Shown here in pieces: positions 12,243 to 25,067 of a stretch of DNA of 64,000 nt; positions within the stretch are counted from its first letter, which is position 1, and every line of letters starts with the position of its first letter. Origin of the DNA: Dasypus novemcinctus (Eukaryota > Chordata > Mammalia > Cingulata > Dasypodidae); assembly GCF_030445035.2 (NCBI RefSeq), contig NC_080702.1:24439652-24503651 (forward strand), in the 5' to 3' direction. Under the pieces are notes generated by a model that saw only the letters and a list, made by a program, of their open reading frames with translations, did not search any database and was not told the DNA's origin. The translations under genes were made by a program, and so were the position numbers.

Positions 12243-13214
12243 ATGATGACCAGACAGCAACAAAAAACTACAAACCAAACCAGTATTCAGGAAAATGTGA
12301 CTGAATCCAATGAACAAACTAAAAGCCAGGAAGGGGAGCAAAACTTCAGACAAGTAATTAAAGAACTCAGAATATATATTAAAAACCAACTTAATGAAGT
12401 AAAGGAAGAGTTTAACAATATGAAGAAAACACTTGGAGAGGAAATTGCAGACATACACAGAAAGATAACAGATATGATGGGAATGAACACTACAGTTCAA
12501 GAAATCAAAAATACACTCACAGCAAATAGCAGCAGATTAGAAGAGGCAGAGGAGAGAATTAGTGATGTGGAAGACAGTACATTGGAAATCAAACAGATAG
12601 TAGAATTGATCAAAAAAAAGATGGAAAATATCCAGCTAGGACTTAGGGACCTGAATGACAATGCAAAATGCACAAACATATGTATTATGGGCATCCCAGA
12701 AGGAGAAGAGAAGGGAAAGGGGTCAGAAGGGGTGTTGCAGGAAATAATGGCTGAAAAAGTCCCAAACCTACTGAGAGAGACAGATGTACATATCCAGAAA
12801 GCACAATGCACCCCAAACATCCTAAACCACAACAGGCCCACCCCAAGACATATACCTGTCAAATTATCCAATGCTCAAGTCAAAGAGAAAATTCTAAAAC
12901 CAGCAAGAGAAAAGAAAACCATCACATACAAGGGAGGCTCCATAAGATTAAGTGTTGATTTCTCATCTGAAACCATGGAGGCAAGAAGGCAGTGGTATGA
13001 TATAGTCAAGGTATTAAAAGAAAAAAATTTCCAACCAAGAATACTCTACCCTGCTAAACTAGCATTCAAAAATGATGGAGAGTTCAAAATATTCACAGAT
13101 AAACAGAAATTAAAAGAGTATGCCAACAAGAACCCTGCCCTTCAAGAAATACTAAAGGGAGTTCTGCAGGAAGAAAGGAAAAAACAGAAGAGGCAGAGTT
13201 GGAGGAGAGTGTAA
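12243..13214 (+). CDS. LINE-1 ORF1p, uninterrupted (323 aa)
   Basis: A full-length L1 ORF1 protein: an RNA-binding, nucleic-acid chaperone that trimerises and coats L1 RNA in the cytoplasm. Order of parts: a basic, Q/T-rich N-terminus (1-30); a Lys/Glu-rich coiled coil (about 35-135, with IADIHRKI and RISDVEDS); an RRM-like domain (about 140-225, NICIMGIPEGEEKGKG); and the C-terminal domain (about 230-320, ITYKGGSIRLSVDFSSETM, then LAFKNDGEFKIFTD). Length fits mammalian ORF1p. The start lies directly after the 5' UTR, and an ATG triplet precedes MTRQ. No stop or frameshift, although its ORF2 partner is broken. Whether it is expressed is unknown. Confidence 0.88.
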   Translation: MMTRQQQKTTNQTSIQENVTESNEQTKSQEGEQNFRQVIKELRIYIKNQLNEVKEEFNNMKKTLGEEIADIHRKITDMMGMNTTVQEIKNTLTANSSRLEEAEERISDVEDSTLEIKQIVELIKKKMENIQLGLRDLNDNAKCTNICIMGIPEGEEKGKGSEGVLQEIMAEKVPNLLRETDVHIQKAQCTPNILNHNRPTPRHIPVKLSNAQVKEKILKPAREKKTITYKGGSIRLSVDFSSETMEARRQWYDIVKVLKEKNFQPRILYPAKLAFKNDGEFKIFTDKQKLKEYANKNPALQEILKGVLQEERKKQKRQSWRRV

Positions 13215-15149
13215 GAACAACAAAAAAGACAAAAAGAGAAGAAAACAAACAAACAAAATATGACAAACAGAATTCCAATCAAAATATGGCTAACATAAAT
13301 ATTTCCTTGAAAGTAATAACACTGAATGTCAATGGATTAAATTCACTTATCAAAAGATTCAGACTGGGAGATTGGATAAGGAAATATGACCCATCTATAC
13401 GCTGTCTACAAGAGACACATCTTAGACCCAGAGATTCATGGAGGCTGAAAGTAAATGGTTGGAAAACAATCTTACAAGCAAACAATAACAAAAGAAAGGC
13501 AAGAGAAGCTATATTAATATCAGACAAAATAGACTTTAAATGCAAAACAATTTTGAGAGACAAAGAAGGATACTACATATTAGTGAAAGGGACAATCTCT
13601 CAAGAAGTACAAACAATCATAAATATTTATGGTTCTAACAAGTGAGGCAAACACTGGAAAAACTAAGAAAAGAATGGATGCCTCTATAATTATAGTGGGG
13701 GATTTTAATATGCCACTATCAACTTTGGACAGAACATCTCAAAAGAGAATCACTAAAGAAACAAAATATTTGAACAGTATATTAGAGGAGCTGAATCTAA
13801 TAGACATATCAGATCATTACACCTGAATACAGCAGGTTATACATTTTTCTCAAGTGCACATGGATTATTCTCCAAGATAGACCATATGCTAGGCCACAAA
13901 GAAAATCTCAATGAATTCAGAAAGATTGAAATCATACAAAATAATATCTCTGACCACAGTGGAGTGAAGCTGGAAATCTGCAAGGGCCAGAGGCCCAGAT
14001 TTCACACCAAGATATGGAAATTAAACAGCACACTCTTAGAAAAGCAGTGGGTCAAAGAGGAAATCTCAAAAGAAATCAATAACTACCTTGAAACAAAAGA
14101 TAATGATAACAAAACATACCACACTTATGGGATGCAGCAAAAGCAGTACTGAGAGGGAAATTTATAGCCATAAATTCATACATCAAAAAAGAAGAAAGAG
14201 CAAAAATTGAAGAACTAACTGCACATTTGGATGAATTAGAAAAAAAACAACAAAGTAATCCCACAGGAAGAAGAAAGAAGGAAATAACAAATATTAGAGC
14301 AGAACTAAATGAAATAGAAAATAAGAAAGCACTTCAAAAGATAAACAAGAACAAGAGCTGGTTTTTTAAGAAGATCAATAAAATTGACAAACCCGTAGTG
14401 AGACTAACAAAGAAAAAAAGAGAGAAGATGCAAATACACAAAATAAGAAATGAAAAAGGAGTTATCACCACTGACCCCACAGAAATAAAGACTATCATAA
14501 GAGGATACTTTGAAAAACTATATTCCAACAAAAATGACAATTCAGAGGAAATGGACAAATTCCTGGAAACACATAAGCAGCCTATATTGACGAAGGAAGA
14601 AATCGATGATCTCAACAAACCAATACAAGTAAAGATATAGAATCAGTCATTAAAAACCTCCCAACTAAGAAGAGCCCAGGGCCAAACAGCTTCACAGGTG
14701 AATTCTACAAAACATTCCGGAAAGAACTAACACCAATCTTGCTAAAACTTTTTCAAAAAACTGAAACAGAAGGAACATTACCCTAGTACCAAAGCCAAAC
14801 AAAGACACCACAAGAAAGGAAAATTACAGACCAATTTCTCTAATGAACCTAGATGCAAAAATACTTAACAAAATACTTGCTAATCATATTCAACAACACG
14901 TTAAACAAATTATACACACGACCAAGTGGGATTCATTCCAGGTATGCAAATATGGTTCAACATAAGAAAATAAATCAATGTAATACACCATATAAACAGA
15001 TTGAAGGAAAAAAATCACATGATTATATCTTTAGATGCAGAAAAAGCATTTGACAAAATACAGCACTCTTTCTTGAAAAAAACACTCCAAAAGATTAGAA
15101 TACAAGGACATCTTTTGAACATGATAAAGAGTATATATGAAAATCCCAC

Positions 15150-15800
<651 letters not shown>

Positions 15801-16995
15801 GTTTTTTGTCTTCAGAATGTTTTTCAAAATTCCAGAGACATGAATATATTTAGCTGTCTACATTTATTAATAGCTTTCTACAAAGGCTGAAAAACATAAG
15901 ATTGTCACACAAACAGAAGACATGGAAGAAAGAAACAGAAAATTTTCAGCAGAGAGGTTGCCAGAAGTTTGTGCCTGAAGTTTAATGCATATGAGGCTAT
16001 ATTTGTATCCAGTGATGTTGTAATAGGTTTAATCATGTGCAGTTGCCAAAAATGGTTGAATTTTGGCACTTAAACTTTAGTACCCTGTGGTGTAGGTAAG
16101 CAAAAGTTGGCTAGAAAGGAATGGCTTAACTCTTGGGCTGACAAAAGAATGGAGCACAAAAAGTAAAGAGTTCAAGGATAATGCAAACCAAGGGTGGTGC
16201 TTACATTCTATTTGTATTGCCCTAAGAGAGAGGACAGGTTTCAGAAGTACCCAGAAACAGCCAAAGAAAACTGGATGATAGGAAGTTTTTCCCAGCAGTA
16301 GAACCTGGTGACAAAGTAAGGTTTTACTCATTGAATTTTTATACATAAATTCTTTATATTTTTTATTTTTTAAACAAATCAATTTTATTGATACATGTTA
16401 ATAAAGCATACAGTTTCTTCAAAGTATACACAAAATCTTATTAGGTCTTAAATGGACTTTTAAAAAGTGAAGTGCAAGACATTTAAATAGATTTCAATAT
16501 ATTCTAAATGTTGTATAAGCTTGGTGGGTTATTTACTTGATTCCTTTCCATGGAATGAAAGCTCTGACATTAGGATTCTGGAGCAACATTTAGGTGGCCT
16601 TAGTAGCTCCAGGTTCTGCCTTAGTCATTGGAAAGTGGAGCAGGTGTCTTCTAATGGATTTTGAGTTGCTTTGTACCATGTTACTTTCAGTGGTTCTAAG
16701 CCACCTGTTTACAGGGGAAGAAACATTCTTAAGGATGTCAGCCTCACATAACTGGTTTTACATCAAATCAGCACTATAAAATGATTAGCTCATTTTACTG
16801 AAGTAGACCTGGGAGGTGAAACTAATATTACCCCATTTTGCAACTGAAGGCTATACCTGGTAAAATTTGGACCTTTGCCTCAAAAGTCCTGATACTATTT
16901 TAGAGGCTGTATTACATGGTGTTTAAGGTACATCAGATGTTTTTAAAACTTTGGAAGTGCTCTTGTTACCCCTATATTCACCCCTCACCTGGTTG

Positions 16996-17118
16996 GCTCT
17001 CTTGTCTGCTTGTTCTTTTTTGCTCTGCTCATTTGTCTTTAGGAGGCACACAGGAACTGAACCTGGGACCTACCATGTGGGAGGCAGGTACCCATCAGCC
17101 TGAGCCACATCCACTCCC
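16996..17118 (-). mobile_element. tRNA-derived SINE fragment (DAS-SINE type), antisense
   Basis: The reverse complement contains an A-box-like GTGGATGTGGCTCAGGC and a B-box-like GGTTCAGTTCC, then CCTCCTAAA and an A-rich linker. This is the short tRNA-derived SINE also seen at 17658 and 32456-32769. Confidence 0.75.
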
Positions 17119-17657
17119 TTCCCTGTACTCGCCCTCCCCTCCAAACTGTTTTAGCTGAGACCTTAGTGGCTTAGTGTGTGAGTGAGGAAGACTTATCCTT
17201 TAAGCCATCGGTCACAGAGAGTTTTTTATCACCATAGTATCCCATTTACACTTTTCTCATCCCCTCTATCTACCCTAATCCCTAGCTCAGTGGCTCTCAG
17301 TCTCTAGAATGAAGTAGAATGAAGTAGGTCAGGATGATCTGGAAAGCCCTTCCCCCAGCAAAAAGCCATCTTTGTTGTTTCATGACATGTGCCTTTTTTG
17401 TGTATGTCTCTGCAGTGGGCTTCCTATTTTACCTGTCATTTTATCTCTTAATACTTAGCATGTATTTGGTGTTCAGGAAATACTGGATGACAATAATGAA
17501 AGAAAAGCCAGTGTTTGTTGCCATAAACATGGACAATGGTCTGATGTAGATGCATATTATTTGGGGATGGCCACTCCGTTTTCTTACCAATAAAATGAGA
17601 TTGTATTACCTACTTCATACCTAAAGTATTATACTGAATTTTCTTTAAGAAGCTAAT

Positions 17658-17745
17658 TAAGGAGTGGATATATCTTAGTGGCCGATAGCTTGCTTCCCAA
17701 CTACAAGGTCCTGGGTTTGTTCTGCTTTACCTCCTTTAAAAAAAA
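17658..17745 (+). mobile_element. Short tRNA-derived SINE (DAS-SINE type)
   Basis: GGAGTGGATATATCTTAGTGG, then GCTTGCTTCCCAACTACAAGG, a degraded B box (CTGGGTTTGTTC), and TACCTCC followed by an A run. Its layout matches the head of the SINEs at 32535 and 32667. Degraded. Confidence 0.7.
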
Positions 17746-18429
17746 GTTAACTACTGTCAAATTTTAAATATGTGCTTCATTAATCTGCACTCATTAGCTC
17801 AGTAACCTGAGAATTGTCAATGTCTGAAGCAGTGCTTTTCACAGTTGGTAAATGATCATTGAGGAATAGGAAACGGATGGAATATTTTCTAAACTTTAAA
17901 AGGTAACATGAGTTGTATAGTTAGAGGAGTTCTTGATTGGAACAAATTGTCTTGTTTATTTCAGCTTATAAAACATTGAAGTTTACAAGCACCCAATTAT
18001 GATGATTTATGGATTATATTAAATGGTTGAATCTCAAGATTGGGAGTGTTTATGAAACTTGATGGTATCACTCTGATTTATCAAGATATTCTGAAATGTT
18101 ATGCATTTTTCTTATTGAAAATATCCTGCTTTTTTTTCTGTGATGCCAAGTGACTTTTTGTATGATATCTTGTACACATTAAAATTTAAAAAATCTGTCT
18201 CCATGAATAAAAAAAAGAAAAAAATATCCACAGTCAACAACATTTACAATGGTAAAATCCTAAAATCCTTCCCTCTAAGATAAGGAACAAGACAAGGATG
18301 CCCACTCTCTCCTCTTCTATTTAACATTGTCTTAGAAGTACTTGCACAAGCACTGAGGCAAGAACCAGATATAAAAGGTATTCTAATTGGAAAAGAAGAA
18401 GTCAAAATTTCATTATTTGCAGATGACAT

Positions 18430-18481
18430 GATCCTATACATAGATCCTATACATAGATCCTATACATAGATCCTATACATA
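18430..18481 (+). repeat. 13-bp minisatellite (4 copies) next to the L1 RT active site
   Basis: The unit GATCCTATACATA is repeated exactly four times directly after the codons for the RT catalytic FADDM motif. The sibling L1 at 47055 has one copy. Three extra copies add 39 bp, which keeps phase but brings an in-frame stop within the array. Confidence 0.9.
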
Positions 18482-18863
18482 GATCTGAGAGATCTACAAC
18501 AAAGCTTCTAGAACTCATAAATGAGTTTAGTAAAGTAGCAGGTTATAAGATCAATGCGCAAAAATCAGTAGCATTTCTGTACACCAATAATGAGCAAGAT
18601 CAAGAGGAAATCAAGAAACAAATACCATTCACAATAGTAAATAAAAAAATCAAATACTTAGGAATAAATTTAACTAAAGAGGTAAAAAATTTATACACCA
18701 AGAACTGTACAAGACTGTTCAAGGAAATCAAAGAAGACCTAAATAAATGGAAGAATATTCCTTGTTCATGGATAGGAAGACTGAATATTATTAAGATGTC
18801 TATCCTACCAAAGTGATCTACACATTCAATGCAATCCCAATAAAAATCAACACAGCCTTCTTT

Positions 18864-19154
18864 AACACGTGCTTTTGATCCTATCACTTGGAATTGCCCT
18901 GGTGAAAAGTTAAGCAAAGGATAAGCTCAGCGTTAGGACTATGGCAGGAATGACTGTGAACATCTATTGAAAGAAGACAGAATAAAGTAACTAAAATAAT
19001 GATCTGTGGGTCATAAATAAATAAATCTAAAATAAGGGTACTCAGTTATAGTGTTGGTATAAGTTTTAATAATGAAACATAATTCCAATGAGCAACAGTA
19101 ATAATTATAAATACTTTTGTGTTTTCCTACTTGCCTAAGATTGGAATTCAAATT
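18864..19154. other. No supportable feature
   Basis: Unique-looking AT-rich sequence after the truncated L1; only a short (AAAT)n tract near 19015. Confidence 0.6.
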
Positions 19155-19300
19155 CTTATAAATTATTCCATGTAAGCATCATAAAAACTCTGTGTAAGAC
19201 AGATTATTTTCCTCATTTTAAAGATGATTCATTTGAATCAGGAAGAAATTTAGTAACTTGCTCAAAAATACATAAATAGAAAGGCACAAAATTAAAACAA
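19155..19300 (+). mobile_element. MIR SINE fragment
   Basis: Contains the MIR core/3' pattern: CATCATAAAAACTCTGTGTAAGACAGATTATTTTCCTC, then a decayed form of the ATTTTACAGATGAGGAAACTGAGG block, then AGTAACTTGCTCAA. Old and diverged; recognised by eye only. Confidence 0.55.
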
Positions 19301-22300
19301 TTGTATTAGAAACCAAATATTTCTTTGTCTTGAACAAATATAGTGTACTATATTGCAATGCTCAATACAGAATAACATTTACTGAAATAGAATATGAAGC
19401 TATTGAAAATTATATTGATGTTAAGGAAAACATAACACTAGTTATAACATTTTTCCAGTTTAGGAAATGTGTGCAAATCCATGTATATAACATACATATG
19501 CTTAAGCAAATATGTAGGTTATGTATGAATATAGGCTTTATGAATGTATACAGACTTCCTTTATAATATTTTTATATGCAAACAATATCTGTACATAATT
19601 TTTTTTTCAATTCACAACACCCAATCCTTACATTTATATTCTTTTTTTCTTGTAAATATGGTAGGAAAATTACTAAGTGATATGAATTTTTCCACTTCCA
19701 CTAATTGAATTTCTCTGCATCTGACTCTGTGGTTCCAACACTTTCTATGTAGATAGAAGGCATACTCTGCTTTCAAAAAGAAACAGTGATGCAATAAAAA
19801 ACATCTGATCATATAGTAATACATAAAGGTACAATTCTATCTTTGTAGATGCTGCTTTTCCCATTCATTGATTATAAATTCAAATAACTATTTGATCCCT
19901 AGTCTGTCAGTTTCTACTCTAGGAGTAAAGGAATGTCCTTCCTCTCCAGGCACTGATGGTCTAGTTTAATTTCTAAATATACAGATGAATATTTTGATGA
20001 GAATATGAATAAAGTTAGATAAAATATAGTAGAGGGGCAGGCAAGAATTTCATTGACTAAAACAAAACCATAAATCATGATGTTCAGTGCTGTGTCACCC
20101 TCAGTGTGGATCCTCATGGCACAGCCTAGGGAAGGTGATGAAAGCAAGCCGTTACCTGGAAGAAAAGAATCTTCCATAGAAAGTTGATATGTTCCAGAAT
20201 GAGCAGCATGAATTGAGAATATCAGAAATTTTCCTGGGGACTGAATCCATACTTGTAGATGATTCTAACTAAAGTTTTGCTGACCCCGTATCACTCTCAT
20301 GCCAGGCAAAATTCTGTTATTATTTTTACAGATTCTGCCCTGTGTTGACTGTCAGTACTCCATCAGTAATAATTTCTCCACTGAGAGATGTTCATTTTTT
20401 TCAACCCTGCTTATATTGCCCTTTAAAGAATTGAAGCCCAGACGCCTTGACAGTTAATACCTCATGGCCTGGACAAGATGGATCTGTTTAGAAATAGTTG
20501 GAGAGTGGAGGAAGGTACCTCATCTATAAGGTAAGTGCCAATTTGTGGCATAATGAACCTGGAATTTTGGTAAAACATATGGTATATAATAGATATTGCC
20601 ACATGCTGGAGGAAGAAGGGACAGAGTAGAAGTTTAAGGTAGCAATGATCTGCTTCAGTGATGAGACTTCCAAAAATCCATTTTAAAGAGCATCTTACTA
20701 TGCAGAGTCCTGTAAACTGGGGGTTGGGAAAGAGTGAGTTTTCTCACAGTATGGTAGAATGACACATGCGTGTAATTTCTTTTTCTTTTATCCTCTCTGA
20801 AGAGCTCTAAATATATAAAGGGCTCATGGAGCTATGGAACTATCTGGCTAACTCCCACTGTAATAATTAATTCAGTTGTAGAAAAATTCTCTCAACTAAA
20901 CCAAAATTTTTATTACTTGAAACGACCTAAGGAATCTGACAGATATCGATAAGTCAATAGGTATCAGGACAATGCAAAATTAGTGGCAGATAGAAATGGG
21001 CTTGTATAGCTCATTGTGTTAAATCAGGAGTATTCTGGATTCTAAATATTCTCCCACCAGTATTATCATTAATTTCCTAATTCCTAAAGGCAATAGAATA
21101 AAAAAATCCTCATGGAAACAATTCTTTCAGAAACACTAATTAAAAATCATGAATGTAAAATAATTAAGACACACAAATAAACATTTTATCTGAGCAATCA
21201 AATGATTCCATGGTTTCTATCACTGAAATGTAAGTGTTCCATCAATTGGGACTCATACATACTGGTCTGACCTGCTGGCACTCTGTGCATTCTACACCCC
21301 AAACAATGTATTAATAAGAACAACTGGGAAATTTACCAAAGGTTTACTAGTAGCCAGTTGGGTAATTACTTATCTGCAGTAACTTGGGAAATGCCAACTT
21401 TACCATATATTTACTTAATGTAATTTACTTTTCTTCAAGGTGCTTTAGCAATCAACTTATAAATAAATAATCTTGCCAATTATTATGACTTAAAAGATCC
21501 AATTATCCATGGAATTGAACAGCAGTTATTTAGCTTATTATCATGAAAAGGAGAAGATACAAAATGGCAGCAAAGTACAGAGAAAATCGCTTACTTAGCA
21601 AAAGTCACTAGATGAGAAACCCCACCTTATTGCTTTATTAATGTACCTTTCTGTTCTTTCCTGCTGTGAACTCACTCATTTAAACCTGAAACAAGAAGGC
21701 AGCTGCACTTTGCCCAAGCAATCACCATTAGACTGATTATATAGCATGCATATAATAACCATGGATGTATAATTAAATGATTTACAGATAAAGCTATCTT
21801 TAGAGTTTGAGGACTGAGAATGAAGTGGCTAGGTCAAATAAAGAAATAAAGAAACAATGATTCACTTGATATTATAATACCCACCTACTAAATTAATATT
21901 TTTAAACAGGTATTAGCTGAAGTGTTGGTGGTAGGAAATGCTAAAGGTCAAAAGACATTGGTCCTATGCTCAAAATTTTTCATATTTCCTCTCCTTCAAA
22001 GCCCTTTGAAATGATGAGAAGCCAGATATAATCACTTTGTTCAAGTCTCCAAGTGAAATCATACATGTGGCCCCCCTCCATCTGTCTCACTCTCCTCAAG
22101 GCTGAATCCAGCTCTCACATTTGGTAATCTTGGAAACTAGAGACAAATACACCATGACTGAATGTCACTTTCACTAGACCACTGAACCTCTAGAAATGCC
22201 CCCAAACACCAGAATAGTTAAGAGCTTAGTATGTTCAGATTATTTCCAGACATGATCAGGGGAAATTTAGGCAGAGTTCTGAACCTTGGATCCCACATTT

Positions 22301-22829
22301 GAGCACTGAATTTCCCCAGAAGTTTTTAATAGACACCTAAATATCAGTCTCATAGAAGTTAGTCCACACAGAAGTGTCATACAAGAGATAAGCACCAAGA
22401 AAATAAATGTCCAAATTCAAGGATGAGTAAAATGCTGAGAATCAACTCACCAATTAAAAGTGCCCACCTTCCTGAGTCTGCATGGAACACCATGAAATGG
22501 AGGAGGATTCCAGCAACAAGACATGGTAGAACCATCACAGGTGACATCCCTGGGCTCTTCATTACCGTTCATCCACCTGGGGAGAGGAACTTAGTGAAGG
22601 ACAGTGAAGGAGAGTTACCATCTGCCTTGGTCATCCATGGATAACTAAGGAACTCTACCTTGCAGATTTTTAAGTCTCCTTCCTTTCTCTGACGACTTCC
22701 CTTTAAAAATGAAAGTAAAAAGCAGGTGCACTTTGCTCTGCCTATCTCTAAGAAGGTGATCATGTGGAAGTGATTCTGTGTGTGGTTGCATTTAGTCATA
22801 GTCCATCCCAACTGATATTTTTACTATCT
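19301..22829. other. Unique intergenic sequence, nothing recognised
   Basis: About 3.5 kb of AT-rich DNA without a repeat I can name, no long open frame and no exon-like block with plausible splice sites and conserved protein similarity. Several short open frames exist but resemble nothing. Confidence 0.55.
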
Positions 22830-23895
22830 ATATTAATTTTTAAACTCTTTAATTGAAGTGTATCTTTCATACATGAACATCCACAAATAATAAGTATAGT
22901 ATAAGTTGTGAACTTATAAAACAAACATGCATATCATTATACAGGGCTCCCATATTTACCCCAGAATGAATACATTGCATTTTTGTGAAACAATAGTTAC
23001 AAAGTTTAAAAGAGCATTGTCATACATTACTAACTATAACCTATACCTTACATTTGGTATATTTTTCCCCCAACCCACCCAGTTTATGACATTTGAATTA
23101 ATTTTATATACTTGCTATAGTTTATGAGAGAATATTCTTCATTTTTTCTGTTAACCAAAGTCTATTTTCAGCACAGTAGTCACAGTCCCATGCTTTGTAC
23201 AATTCATTCAAATTAGTCACTCTCATTTTCATCACAGAGTTGTGCTATCATCACATCAGTCAGTTTTAGAATATTTTCATTATCCCAAAATAAAAAATCC
23301 CATACCTTCTTTTTTTCCCTTTGTTTTCTCTTGGAATTGATGTCTTCTTAGCCTTTGCTGCAAAAATATTACAATATAACTGTTAAGTAAAATACATAAG
23401 CTACATTAGTTGAAATTTTCCCATGTATCACTATGCTTAACAAATAGCTTTCTTATACAATTAACTACAATCTTCCTCCACCACCAAAATCACTATGTGA
23501 TAAAGTCCTTAAATTATTCTCTAGCTTCCTTTCAACTGAAATATAATTTCAACAGACCACTCCTTTCAGCCACAGTCACATTTATAAATCACTATATAGT
23601 CACTATAATGCATTACCATCAAGTCTATTCATTTCCAAAACTTTACAATAAACCTTATTAGAATTCTGCATACCTTTAGCATCAGTTCCCATTCTCAACC
23701 CAAAATTCTATTTCCTAGTAACTTATAGTCTCCATGAGTTTACACATCATTTTAGTTCATATTAGTGAGACCATACAATATTTGTTCTTTTATGTCCAGA
23801 TTATTTCACTCAACATAATGTCCTCAGGTTTTAACCATGTAGCCATATGCATTCCAATTTCATTTCTTACAGTTAAATAATATTCCATCATACAT
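22830..23895 (-). mobile_element. Old LINE-1 3' end, antisense, interrupted by an LTR-like repeat
   Basis: Begins with AATTGAAGTGTATCTTTCATACATG, typical of antisense old L1 3' UTRs. It runs to antisense ORF2 C-terminal sequence (GATTATTTCACTCAACATAATGTCCTC near 23800; AATAATATTCCATCATACAT near 23876). The next L1 words (GTATATACCATATTTTG) appear only at about 31547-31563, after the nested insertion, and L1 similarity fades by about 31590. Confidence 0.75.
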
Positions 23896-24458
23896 TGCAT
23901 TAGTCAGTCAAAGGATTCCTGATGCAAAGTACCAAAAATCTTTTGGGTTTTATAAATGATATTTATTTGAAGTGGAATCTTACTGTTACCAGATCAAAAA
24001 GCATAAACTGTTGCCCTCACCAAAGTCTATTGCCATGTGTTGGAACAAGTTGACTGTCAACAGCTGCAATGGTTCAGGCTTCCTCTGCCTCTTAAGGCTC
24101 CATGGTCCCAGCTTCTTCCAATAACAGCTATAGGCTGTCATAAGTCTTATTTCTTTCCCAGGGCTCATTTCTGTTTGGGCTCAGCTGCTCTGCTCTCTCC
24201 AAAAAGTCAGCTATACATTATCAGGTGAACAGCTTATTTCCCTTCCAGGGGCTTTTGCCACACCTAATGCAGCCTACTGTCTTTCCTCATACATCTGCTT
24301 CTCTATGTATTTACTTCCCAGTGTTCCAGCATCCAAACCTCCAACTAACTCCCCCTCCTTTTCATTTGTTCTTGCCTTGGTGGGTGGTGACTCAATTTCC
24401 TACAGATGTGGCCCAATCAAAGCCTTAATCATAATTTAATCAAGTAAGAGTGAAACCC

Positions 24459-24817
24459 TGACCTGACCCATGGATCGGTCAAACCAGGACCTGAGGGAGG
24501 GAGTAGGAATGAAAGGGGACAAGAGACACAAAGAATGGAGACAAGACAGGATTCTGATCAAGTCTCATTTATCGAGGGTCAATCAGGGGTATTTATAGCC
24601 AGAGATGAATGACGTTTCGTGCCACAGATCTGATTGGTCCACTTCACGAAGTCTTTTCTCAGATGTTTCAAAACAACCGTCTGAGAGGCATGAGAATAGA
24701 AACTTAATTGCTACAGCGAGTGTGGGGAAAGGGAAACTTAACTGGGTTAGTATCTAAAAATAGCGCTTAGCAACAAGATTGCCAATACAACACCAGTGCC
24801 AGAGGCAGCTTCCCACA
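24459..24817 (-). repeat. 3' LTR of the provirus (359 bp)
   Basis: Pairs with the 5' LTR over its full length. TATAAATA is kept, but the polyadenylation signal position reads GATAAA in place of AATAAA, so 3' end formation may be weaker. Confidence 0.93.
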
Positions 24818-24819
24818 GG

Positions 24820-24833
24820 TCCCCCTTTTCTTT
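24820..24833 (-). other. Polypurine tract
   Basis: Minus strand AAAGAAAAGGGGGA ends two bases before the 3' LTR, where plus-strand DNA synthesis is primed in retroviruses. Confidence 0.85.
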
Positions 24834-25067
24834 AATATTTTTAGCAGAAAAGGAAGACTGACAAGACGGCCCATTCTGGGGGGACTGTGCCTGTCTTAGG
24901 TCAGGGCTGGCAAACATACAATTGCATTAGACCTTACCCATCATTGAGAATTGTGGCAGTAAAAGGCCACGTCTCTGTCTTAGGTGGTTGTTATCGTGAG
25001 AATGCCTTGCCCAGTTGCCCATCATTGACTAACCAGTCCAGCACCTCAGAAGATACTGCTGAGATAT
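24834..25067 (-). other. Sequence between env remnant and polypurine tract
   Basis: About 230 bases of provirus 3' untranslated sequence without an open frame of note. Confidence 0.6.

Larger units (their letters stand above)
15801..18222 (+). other. 2.4 kb extension after the RPS7 pseudogene, ending in an A-rich tract
   Basis: Non-L1 sequence between the RPS7 copy and the resumed L1 ORF2. It ends with AATAAAAAAAAGAAAAAAA (about 18206-18224) and then a near repeat of the L1 sequence found at the 5' junction (GAAAATCCCAC at 15139-15149; GAAAAAAATATCCAC near 18217-18232). One reading is a single retroinsertion of an RPS7 read-through transcript; another is a later insertion beside the pseudogene. 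It holds two SINE fragments (16996-17118 and 17658-17745). No coding potential seen. Confidence 0.5.

Noticed and set aside
18430-18481. Short direct repeats as a possible CRISPR
   Set aside because: Contiguous 13-bp units without spacers inside an L1, in a mammalian genome.
20440-20540. Possible exon followed by GTAAGT
   Set aside because: The block before GTAAGT near 20530 has no long open frame or recognisable protein similarity; one consensus donor is not enough.
22423-22644. 73-codon frame in otherwise unique DNA
   Set aside because: No domain, no codon bias evidence and no neighbouring exon; length is expected by chance.
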